Source: an uncultured Marinosulfonomonas sp. (GTDB lineage: Bacteria > Pseudomonadota > Alphaproteobacteria > Rhodobacterales > Rhodobacteraceae). Taken from it: a stretch of 8,265 nucleotides of DNA. How positions within the stretch are numbered: position 1 is the stretch's first letter; each line of letters opens with the position of its first letter. The stretch lies in NCBI GenBank assembly GCA_947311455.1, contig CAMZKY010000223.1:1-8265 (forward strand), in the 5' to 3' direction. Below, in pieces: positions 1 through 5,826 of this stretch. A program made the position numbers and the translations under genes. Under the pieces are notes generated by a model that worked only from the letters and a program-made list of their open reading frames with translations, was not told the DNA's origin and did no database searches.

Positions 1-222
1 ATCGATGCCCCGCGCAGCTTTGCCGATCTTGAAACCGGCACTTTAAATGTAGAGCGGGGATATTCTGATAAAGTGCGTCAGGAGCTGGCCGATATGGGGC
101 ATAACGTGATGGTGCCCGGCCCTGCGATTGGTGGAGCGCAGGCGATCAGAATTGATCATGAAAAAGGTATTTTAATCGGGGCATCTGATCCACGAAAAGA
201 TGGCTGCGCGCTTGGGTATTAG
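1..222 (+). CDS. ggt: Gamma-glutamyltransferase, C-terminal fragment (5' end outside window)
   Basis: An open frame enters from the window edge in frame 1 and ends at TAG 220-222, giving the last 73 residues of a gamma-glutamyltranspeptidase. The enzyme cleaves the gamma-glutamyl bond of glutathione and related compounds, transferring the glutamyl group to water or an acceptor, usually in the periplasm. What is visible is the end of the small catalytic subunit: a G-HNV segment, then PGPAIGGAQAI, then the family-typical ending GASDPRKDGCALGY. The autoprocessing and nucleophile Thr and the large subunit lie upstream and cannot be checked. The stop overlaps the hspQ stop on the other strand by 4 bp, and no terminator is visible after it, so its transcript probably runs antisense into hspQ. 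The family call rests on the C-terminal pattern only, but that pattern is distinctive. Confidence 0.9.
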   Translation: MDAPRSFADLETGTLNVERGYSDKVRQELADMGHNVMVPGPAIGGAQAIRIDHEKGILIGASDPRKDGCALGY

Positions 223-545
223 TTTAGTTGAAATTGCAGCGGATATTGGCCGTCTTCAAAATCGCCAAATAGATCATCCAGATCCGGATGGCTGATCGGC
301 TCGCCCGTGTAATCGGCGACAAGATTTTGTTCTGAAACATAAGCCACGTAATAGCTTTTGTCATTTTCGGCCAACAAATGATAAAATGGCTGATCTTTAT
401 TCGGGCGCGAATCTTCGGGAATTGCATCATACCAATCGTCTGAATTGGCAAACATTGCATCAACGTCGAAAACCACACCCCGAAACGGATGTTTACGGTG
501 ACGCACGACTTGACCCAGATGATATTTAGCACGAGATTTTAGCAT
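219..545 (-). CDS. hspQ: Heat shock protein HspQ (YccV/hemimethylated-DNA-binding fold)
   Basis: This is a 108-residue cytoplasmic protein of full family length. The HspQ/YccV signature is clear: KYHLGQVVRHRKHPFRGVVFD near the start (residues 7-27), a DW central segment followed by D-PFYHLL (residues 51-58), YYVAYVSEQNL at about residues 65-75, and a tail with GEPISHPDLDDLFGDFEDGQY. In E. coli, HspQ is a heat-shock protein that binds hemimethylated DNA and acts as a specificity-enhancing factor for the Lon protease; transfer of those roles here is inference. The ATG at 545 is preceded by AAGGGAAAG, a good Shine-Dalgarno. The gene is monocistronic: it is convergent with ggt and divergent from the AEC permease. 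A sigma70-like promoter candidate lies just upstream; I saw no clear sigma32 box despite the family name. Confidence 0.93.
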   Translation of the reverse strand: MLKSRAKYHLGQVVRHRKHPFRGVVFDVDAMFANSDDWYDAIPEDSRPNKDQPFYHLLAENDKSYYVAYVSEQNLVADYTGEPISHPDLDDLFGDFEDGQYPLQFQLN

Positions 546-570
546 TGGATTCTTTCCCTTGTGTTACGTT

Positions 571-598
571 AATAAAGGGTGATGACGGGTGTTGTCTA
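571..598 (-). promoter_or_regulatory. Candidate sigma70-type promoter for hspQ
   Basis: Read on the minus strand, TAGACA (598-593, five of six matches to TTGACA) is followed by a 16-nt spacer and TTTATT (576-571, four of six matches to TATAAT). Transcription would start near 564, leaving a leader of about 18 nt that carries the AAGGGA Shine-Dalgarno of hspQ. The position is sensible for a divergent intergenic region, but the -10 is weak and the call is by eye. Confidence 0.35.
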
Positions 599-630
599 TC
601 CTCAAAGAAGATGAATCAAGGAAACAGTTT

Positions 631-1512
631 GTGGACTTACTGCTAACAATCATCGAAATCGTGTCTCCGGTTTTCTTGCTGGGGCTGATTGGATTCATAT
701 GGGTGAAGCTGGGGCTTGAGTATGATGTCGCCTTCGTTACCCGCCTTGCTATGACGGTTTCGGTACCGTGTTTGATTTTTACATCCCTGATGCGCACCGA
801 TATTGATCCAACGGCTTTAGCCACATTATCAATTGCATCTCTTGCTACTTATGCTGTTGTAATCATTTATTCTTTTACACTAACCAGCCTTATAGGGCTA
901 GAAAACAGAACCTATCTGCCGGCGCTGGTTTTTGGCAATACAGGCAACCTTGGCTTGCCACTGGCCCTGTTTGCATTTGGTCAGGTTGGCCTTGGCTATG
1001 CGGTGGTGGTTTTTGCGGTAATGGCGATCTTATCATTTACTTTCGGGGTTTGGATCGTGTCGGGCGGCGGATCACCCTTAAAAGTAATTCGCGAACCGAT
1101 CGTCGCCGCGACGATTCTAGGCGCGCTGTTTATGGTGCAAGGCTGGCAAACCCCCAAGGCCATTACCAACACATTAGAATTGGTTGGGCAGATGGCGATT
1201 CCCGTCATGTTGATTACTTTGGGCGTGGCTGTTGCCCGCTTAAAACCCGGCAGATTGGGGCAATCTTTTTGGTTATCAATTGCCAAAGCCATCATTTGCA
1301 CAGGCTCGGCATGGTTCATCGGACGCTGGATGCAACTGGCCCCCGTGCCGCTTGCCGTGTTGATTATGCAGGTTTCAACACCCGTTGCTGTCACGTCGTA
1401 TATGCTGGCTGAAAAATACGGGGCGGATTCTGATGCTGTTGCGGGGTTGGTTGTTGTTTCAACCGTGCTTTCGGTTGTGACAATTCCGTTAACACTTGCG
1501 TTTCTTGTATAA
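631..1512 (+). CDS. AEC-family (auxin efflux carrier-like) permease
   Basis: This is an integral inner-membrane protein of 293 residues, hydrophobic almost throughout, with about ten predicted helices in the two-times-five arrangement of the AEC/bile-acid-transporter fold. Family marks are an N-terminal helix of the type I-EIVSPVFLLGLIGF, the unwound-helix motif GNTGNLGLPL at residues 102-111, a matching second-half segment PVMLITLGVAVA (191-202), and STPVAVTSY (249-257) before the last helix. Members export or take up organic anions such as malate or malonate; the substrate here cannot be told. I chose GTG at 631 because AAGGA sits 8 nt upstream and the protein then begins directly with helix 1, as is usual in the family. 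An in-frame GTG at 589, also with an SD-like AAAGGGTG, would add 14 hydrophilic residues. The gene is divergent from hspQ and is followed by the lipoprotein gene after 76 nt. Confidence 0.88.
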   Translation: MDLLLTIIEIVSPVFLLGLIGFIWVKLGLEYDVAFVTRLAMTVSVPCLIFTSLMRTDIDPTALATLSIASLATYAVVIIYSFTLTSLIGLENRTYLPALVFGNTGNLGLPLALFAFGQVGLGYAVVVFAVMAILSFTFGVWIVSGGGSPLKVIREPIVAATILGALFMVQGWQTPKAITNTLELVGQMAIPVMLITLGVAVARLKPGRLGQSFWLSIAKAIICTGSAWFIGRWMQLAPVPLAVLIMQVSTPVAVTSYMLAEKYGADSDAVAGLVVVSTVLSVVTIPLTLAFLV

Positions 1513-1538
1513 TAATCACCAAAATGCGTTTTACCTTT

Positions 1539-1569
1539 TTGTCAAAATAGTTTATTCAAGACGGATAAA
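1539..1569 (+). promoter_or_regulatory. Weak candidate promoter for the lipoprotein gene
   Basis: The 76-nt gap between the permease and the lipoprotein gene is clearly more AT-rich than its surroundings. It contains TTGTCA (1539-1544, five of six matches to a -35) and GATAAA (1564-1569, four of six to a -10). The spacer of 19 nt is longer than ideal, so this is only a candidate. Read-through from the permease gene is an equally good explanation, since no terminator separates the two. Confidence 0.22.
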
Positions 1570-1588
1570 AATAAAAAGCGAGAGGCAT

Positions 1589-2176
1589 ATGAGCAGACTT
1601 CTTCGCGCGACAGTATTGGTGTTATTTACGGCCTCGTGTGGCAGTGGCGGAAACAATTCCGCGCCGCGCCATCTTGACGATGCCTGCAGTATCCTCAAAC
1701 AGCGCCCGACCTATCTAAAAGCGATGCGCAAAACATCGCGTCGTTGGGGTATTCCCGTGAATGTCCAGATGGCCGTAATTTACCAAGAAAGTAAATTTAT
1801 CGGTAATGCCCGCACCCCTTTCCAATATGTGTTGGGCGTGATCCCGATGGGGCGTCAATCTTCGGCTTACGGGTTCTCTCAGGCCTTGGATGCCACATGG
1901 AATGAATACCGAAAAAGCACCGGAAAATGGCGTGCCAAACGTGATCGTATCGGCGACGCGACGGATTTCATTGGCTGGTATATGGATGCCTCAACCGAGC
2001 GTTTGGGCATATCCAAAGCCGATGCGCGCGCACAATATCTGGCCTATCACGAAGGCCGCACAGGATATTCACGCGGCAGTTATCGTGCCAAACCTTGGCT
2101 AATGACGATCGCGTCAGAAATCAGCCAACGGTCTGCCACCTATCAGGAACAACTCGGGGCCTGTGGCAAACTATGA
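1589..2176 (+). CDS. Lytic transglycosylase-like (SLT domain) lipoprotein
   Basis: This 195-residue exported protein has a short basic start, a hydrophobic stretch and a lipobox-like LFTASC, so Cys17 is the probable lipidated residue. Gly follows it rather than Asp, which fits outer-membrane sorting. The mature part resembles an SLT/lysozyme-like fold: MAVIYQESKF (61-70) with Glu67 as the likely catalytic acid, SSAYGFSQALDATW (91-104), and YLAYHEGRTGYSRGSY (140-155). Such enzymes cleave the MurNAc-GlcNAc bond of peptidoglycan with formation of 1,6-anhydroMurNAc; activity here is inferred. Cys33 and Cys192 could form a disulfide. The longer frame from 1496 was rejected because ATG 1589 has GAGAGG just upstream and yields a proper signal sequence, although the SD spacing is short. 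The gene is convergent with lolA and shares its terminator. Confidence 0.82.
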   Translation: MSRLLRATVLVLFTASCGSGGNNSAPRHLDDACSILKQRPTYLKAMRKTSRRWGIPVNVQMAVIYQESKFIGNARTPFQYVLGVIPMGRQSSAYGFSQALDATWNEYRKSTGKWRAKRDRIGDATDFIGWYMDASTERLGISKADARAQYLAYHEGRTGYSRGSYRAKPWLMTIASEISQRSATYQEQLGACGKL

Positions 2177-2180
2177 GTTT

Positions 2181-2217
2181 AAAAACCGCTTTGCTTCTTT
2201 GAAACGGGCGGTTTTTT
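2181..2217. terminator. Bidirectional intrinsic terminator between the lipoprotein gene and lolA
   Basis: A perfect 9-bp inverted repeat, AAAAACCGC (2181-2189) with GCGGTTTTT (2208-2216), encloses an 18-nt loop. The arms give a T-run on the 3' side in both orientations: six T at 2212-2217 on +, and five T opposite 2181-2185 on -. It begins 5 nt after the lipoprotein stop and touches the lolA stop at 2216-2218. It therefore probably ends both convergent transcripts. The loop is long and the GC core only four base pairs, so efficiency may be moderate. Confidence 0.75.
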
Positions 2218-2833
2218 AATCCAGCCCGCGATTATGCGCCTCTAGAACCGGATCAAACAGCTTGGCATGTAGTTTGATGCCTTTTTCAAGCGCGCCTAAA
2301 ATCACCGTGGTTTCATTTCCGCTCGCGTCAATAATAACCCATTGGCGCAGCTCAACCGGATTATCGGTAAATATCAAACGAATTTGGCCGTAATCAGGAT
2401 GCTTGGGGTCTTGGGCCACAATGGTTGTTGAATTATCATCAGCCGTGTGCGCCACAACCATTTTTGCAGTTTTCAGATCGACATTCTTTTTCAAAATCAG
2501 ATAAAGCGGCGTTCTTTTCAGCGGATATTGTTCGGGCGGCTGATTGGATTTCCCGTCAAAAATGGCAATCTGGCTCCCGCCCGCAATCACCACCGATTTT
2601 TCAGGCGGATTATACTGAAACCGCGCCCGCCCGGGGCGGCGAATATAAAGCGTGCCGGTTGAAATTGTGCCGTCACTATTGATCTGGGTGAATTCGACTT
2701 TTGCGGTTTCCATCGCGTTTAAATAGGATGAAACCTCGTCCAGCGGGATTTTATCTGCGAATAACGGGGCAGCCATACCCAATATCAGGGCACTGGCAAT
2801 GGCGGCTTTTTTAACAAGGAGTATATATTTCAT
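2216..2833 (-). CDS. lolA: Outer-membrane lipoprotein carrier protein LolA
   Basis: The product is a 205-residue periplasmic protein. It has a Sec signal peptide with a basic start, a hydrophobic core IASALILGMAAPL and a likely cleavage after AAPLFA (residue 26). The mature part shows the LolA pattern: VEFTQINSDGTISTGTLYIRRPGRARFQYNPP (46-77), a strand with GGSQIAIFDGKSNQ (85-98), TPLYLILKKNVDL (108-120) and a late L-QWVIID strand (152-159). LolA takes lipoproteins released by the inner-membrane LolCDE transporter and ferries them across the periplasm; most alphaproteobacteria lack a recognisable LolB receptor. ATG at 2833 gives the correct signal peptide, but no good Shine-Dalgarno precedes it and the start sits within a small inverted repeat. 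It lies 75 nt after ftsK on the same strand and could be read from the same transcript. It ends at the shared bidirectional terminator. Confidence 0.93.
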   Translation of the reverse strand: MKYILLVKKAAIASALILGMAAPLFADKIPLDEVSSYLNAMETAKVEFTQINSDGTISTGTLYIRRPGRARFQYNPPEKSVVIAGGSQIAIFDGKSNQPPEQYPLKRTPLYLILKKNVDLKTAKMVVAHTADDNSTTIVAQDPKHPDYGQIRLIFTDNPVELRQWVIIDASGNETTVILGALEKGIKLHAKLFDPVLEAHNRGLD

Positions 2834-2843
2834 ATCTTATACT
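2820..2843 (-). repeat. Inverted repeat framing the lolA start codon
   Basis: AGTATA (2820-2825) and TATACT (2838-2843) are perfect inverted copies separated by 12 nt. On the lolA transcript this would form a six-pair A/U-rich stem with the AUG (2833-2831) in the loop. The stem is weak and such repeats arise by chance in AT-rich DNA, so a regulatory role is only a possibility. Confidence 0.35.
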
Positions 2844-2850
2844 TAAGGTC

Positions 2851-2873
2851 AGGGGCCGCAAATTGCAGCCCCT
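2851..2873 (-). repeat. GC-rich hairpin in the ftsK-lolA gap
   Basis: AGGGGC (2851-2856) pairs perfectly with GCCCCT (2868-2873) across 11 nt. Two further inner G-C pairs are possible (2858/2866 and 2859/2865) after one C/A mismatch. There is no T-run on the lolA side, so it is not a standard intrinsic terminator. It could be an mRNA stability or processing element between ftsK and lolA, or part of an attenuator; this is inference. Confidence 0.45.
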
Positions 2874-2882
2874 AATTTCATT

Positions 2883-2894
2883 CACAATATTGTG
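2883..2894. repeat. Perfect 12-bp palindrome CACAATATTGTG in the ftsK-lolA gap
   Basis: CACAATATTGTG is a complete palindrome lying 15 nt beyond the ftsK stop. A palindrome of this length is expected about twice by chance in a window of this size, but here it falls in one of the few non-coding stretches. It could be a small operator or simply chance. Confidence 0.3.
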
Positions 2895-2908
2895 CGCAAC
2901 AACCCGCC

Positions 2909-5812
2909 TTAGGCTTGTTGCTCGGGCACCAGAATGTCACGTTTTCCCACATGATTGGCAGGGCTGACCAAACCGCTATCTTCCATCTGCTCAACCAGAC
3001 GCGCAGCTTTATTATAGCCAATCGCCAATTTACGCTGAATATAACTGGTGGAGCATTTGCGATCTTTCAACACAATGCCCACGGCCTGATCGTATAGCGC
3101 ATCATTGCCATCGGTGTTCCCACCCAAGCCAAGCACCGCATCAATGCTGCTTTCATTTTCGGGATCCGGCCCTTCGACAACCCCGCTAACATAATCCGGC
3201 GCACCGAATGATTTCAGATGGTTGACGACTTCTTCAACCTCTTCATCCGATACAAATGGCCCATGCACACGAGTGATCTTTGCGCCCCCCGCCATAAACA
3301 GCATATCCCCCATGCCCAGCAATTGCTCGGCACCTTGCTCACCCAAAATGGTGCGACTGTCGATTTTGCTGGTCACTTGAAACGAAATCCGTGTGGGGAA
3401 GTTGGCCTTGATCGTGCCGGTGATCACATCCACCGACGGGCGTTGCGTCGCCATAATCAGGTGAATACCCGAGGCCCGCGCCATTTGTGCCAAACGTTGG
3501 ATGCAGGCCTCGATTTCCTTACCCGCCACCATCATCAGATCGGCCATCTCATCCACAACAACTACGATATAGGGCAGTGCTTTTGGCTCAAATTCGTCCG
3601 TTTCAAAGATCGGATCACCCGTTGCATCATCAAATCCGGTTTGCACCGTGCGGCTAAACATTTCGTTTTTGGCCAAGGCTTCTTTCACGCGGCCATTATA
3701 GCCGTCGATGTTGCGCACGCCCATCTTGGACATCTTTTTATAACGCTCTTCCATCTCGCCCACGACCCATTTCAGGGCCACAACAGCCTTTTTAGGGTCA
3801 GTCACAACAGGGCTAAGCAAATGCGGAATACCGTCATAAACCGACAATTCCAGCATTTCCGGATCAATCATGATCAGGCGGCATTCTTCCGGCGTCAGCT
3901 TATAAAGCAGGCTCAGGATCATCGTGTTGTTCGCCACGGATTTACCAGAACCTGTTGTCCCGGCAATCAATAGATGCGGCATTTTTGCAAGGCTGGTGAC
4001 AACAGGATCGCCGCCAATGTCTTTGCCCAAGGCCAGCGGCAGCTTCATATTGCTGTCGCCAAAATCACGGGCTGATAGAATCTCGCGGAACATCACTTTT
4101 TCACGGGTTTCATTGGGCAATTCAATCCCGATCACCGAACGGCCCGGCACGGTAGACACACGCGCCGATAGCGCCGACATGGAGCGCGCGATATCATCCG
4201 CCAAGCCAATCACGCGGCTGGCTTTCAAACCGGGCGCAGGTTCCAGCTCATACATTGTCACAACCGGACCAGGACGCACCGAAACGATTTCACCTTTGAT
4301 GCCGTAATCATCCAACACAGATTCAAGCATCCGCGCATTTTCCTCAAGCGCCTCGTCCGACAGGAATTGGCGCTGGATGTTCAAATGGTTTTCCAGCAGG
4401 GCCAATGGCGGCTTTTCATATTGCGCGGCTTTTTCATCAAACTGAAGCGTTGGTTGCGCTTCTGCTTTGGCCTGACGCGATTGGTTTGCAGCTTTGCGCT
4501 TTGCGTGCTGCACCACCGCTTTTGGCGGGGTGGCCACAGGAATAGGCTTCGGCGCAGGTATCTCCTCGGCAACCTGCATCTCAGGGGCCGGAGGCACAAA
4601 ACCCGCCTCGGGCGCCGTGCTTATCATAGGCGGCTCGACAACAAATTCATCCTCAAGCGCGGCCCCCAGAACCAATGGTTTCGTCCCGCGATCACGGCCA
4701 ACACGCGGCTCGATTTTCGGAGGGGCCACAGCATCTTTACCACCGCGCGCACGAATGATATCGGAAATTTTTGCTTTCAGCCGCTCTTCGCCGTCAAGCC
4801 CGTCATAATCTTGCATATTCGGCGCGGCCACAGGCTCAACCAGTTCCGGCTCTAGATCCGCTTGGCGTTTCAGCAAAGACGGCATCCGCGCCAACAGGCC
4901 GGATTTTTCACGTGGCTTTTCAGGCACCGCGGGCACGGCCTCGGGAACAGGTGCGATATTTTCAAATTCAGGAATGGCTTGCGGCGCGGTTTCAACCGCA
5001 GGTTCGGCCCGCAAAACACGGCCCGAATTTTGCGCAGTCGGCATCGGAATTGCCGATTCAGCTGCCACATAGGCCGCATGTTCAGCAGCAGCAATGCGCT
5101 GCTCTTCGCGTTTGGCGGCGCGTTTTTCCTGCATCACTCGATTGGCAAGCGCCGCACTTTGGGCGGTTTTTCCCAGCAGTTTCAGTAAACCGGAATAGGC
5201 AACAATCAACCCAAGGAACAAATACCGCACAAAGCGCTTCAATTCAGGGCGCGTCACACCCAGAACAAACAACACCATCGCCACCATGCCCACGCCCACC
5301 AGCAAAGACATGAATTTCACCCCGAAAGCAGCAGAAAACGGCACGATCTCCAGCAACATGCCCAAAACCATATCGCCAAACAATCCGCCCAAACCAAAGC
5401 TGTGCGTCCATTCAATCGAAGGCACATGGGTTGAGGCATAAACAGACAGGGCCGCCACAGCAATTGGCGCAAAAATCAAACGGCCAAGTGCCAGATCCGT
5501 GCCGCGATTGGTGATAAACCGTCCGCCCCACACCACAAGGATCAAGGCCACCGCCCATGATCCCCAACCCACAATCACATATAAAGGCGAGGCAATCGAC
5601 GCGCCCATACGGCCCAGATAGTTTTGCGCAGGTTCGCTAGAGGCCGAAAGCCAGCTTGGGTCTTCGGGCACATAGGACACCAGCATCAACGCCACCGCCA
5701 TGCCGATAACCAGCAGGGCTATGCCAATCAATTCACGGGTTCGCCGCTCGATTGCGGCCTGCAAATTGCTGTCCAACAATGGATCACGATGATTTGCCTG
5801 ATACGACGCCAT
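2909..5812 (-). CDS. ftsK: DNA translocase FtsK
   Basis: This 967-residue inner-membrane DNA pump works at the division septum, moving the terminus region and helping XerCD resolve dimers at dif. The N-terminal part has four or five membrane helices (about 28-48, 72-95, 107-127, 161-186 and perhaps 196-212). A Pro/Glu/Ala-rich linker runs to about 455, including basic, coiled-coil-prone RVMQEKRAAKREEQRIAAAE (215-234). The RecA-like motor carries Walker A GTTGSGKS (618-625) and Walker B VVVVDEMADLM (D754, E755), plus MATQRPSVDVITGTIKANFP (787-806). The C-terminal winged helix that reads KOPS spans about 905-965. The length is normal for alphaproteobacteria, shorter than E. coli because of the linker. 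ATG 5812 is preceded by GAGGAAG embedded in the stop of the upstream aminotransferase gene, so translation is probably coupled. Residue 652 is Glu where I expect Lys (DPKMLELSVY). Confidence 0.97.
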   Translation of the reverse strand: MASYQANHRDPLLDSNLQAAIERRTRELIGIALLVIGMAVALMLVSYVPEDPSWLSASSEPAQNYLGRMGASIASPLYVIVGWGSWAVALILVVWGGRFITNRGTDLALGRLIFAPIAVAALSVYASTHVPSIEWTHSFGLGGLFGDMVLGMLLEIVPFSAAFGVKFMSLLVGVGMVAMVLFVLGVTRPELKRFVRYLFLGLIVAYSGLLKLLGKTAQSAALANRVMQEKRAAKREEQRIAAAEHAAYVAAESAIPMPTAQNSGRVLRAEPAVETAPQAIPEFENIAPVPEAVPAVPEKPREKSGLLARMPSLLKRQADLEPELVEPVAAPNMQDYDGLDGEERLKAKISDIIRARGGKDAVAPPKIEPRVGRDRGTKPLVLGAALEDEFVVEPPMISTAPEAGFVPPAPEMQVAEEIPAPKPIPVATPPKAVVQHAKRKAANQSRQAKAEAQPTLQFDEKAAQYEKPPLALLENHLNIQRQFLSDEALEENARMLESVLDDYGIKGEIVSVRPGPVVTMYELEPAPGLKASRVIGLADDIARSMSALSARVSTVPGRSVIGIELPNETREKVMFREILSARDFGDSNMKLPLALGKDIGGDPVVTSLAKMPHLLIAGTTGSGKSVANNTMILSLLYKLTPEECRLIMIDPEMLELSVYDGIPHLLSPVVTDPKKAVVALKWVVGEMEERYKKMSKMGVRNIDGYNGRVKEALAKNEMFSRTVQTGFDDATGDPIFETDEFEPKALPYIVVVVDEMADLMMVAGKEIEACIQRLAQMARASGIHLIMATQRPSVDVITGTIKANFPTRISFQVTSKIDSRTILGEQGAEQLLGMGDMLFMAGGAKITRVHGPFVSDEEVEEVVNHLKSFGAPDYVSGVVEGPDPENESSIDAVLGLGGNTDGNDALYDQAVGIVLKDRKCSTSYIQRKLAIGYNKAARLVEQMEDSGLVSPANHVGKRDILVPEQQA

Positions 5813-5826
5813 TTACTCTTCCTCAC
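5813..5826 (-). promoter_or_regulatory. ftsK ribosome binding site overlapping the aminotransferase stop
   Basis: Read on the minus strand, the aminotransferase stop TGA (5825-5823) is part of TGAGGAAGAGTAA, directly before the ftsK ATG. GAGGAAG is a strong Shine-Dalgarno at normal spacing. The arrangement fixes the ftsK start and suggests that ribosomes ending on the aminotransferase reading frame help initiate ftsK. Confidence 0.8.

Noticed and set aside
1521..1540. AAAATGCGTTTT followed by a T-run, as a terminator for the permease gene
   Set aside because: The stem would be four A-T pairs without any G-C core, too weak for an intrinsic terminator.
1496..1588. N-terminal extension of the lipoprotein frame
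   Set aside because: It would overlap the end of the permease gene and place 31 AT-driven residues before the signal sequence; ATG 1589 with GAGAGG fits better.
3218..3973. 251-codon open frame on + inside ftsK
   Set aside because: It lies wholly antisense to the conserved FtsK motor, its translation is His/Arg/Gln-rich without a recognisable domain, and it is explained by the codon pattern of the minus-strand gene.
4367..5313. Several + strand open frames (up to 180 codons) antisense to the FtsK linker
   Set aside because: They mirror the Pro/Ala/Glu-rich linker in other frames, are low complexity, and have no plausible start signals.
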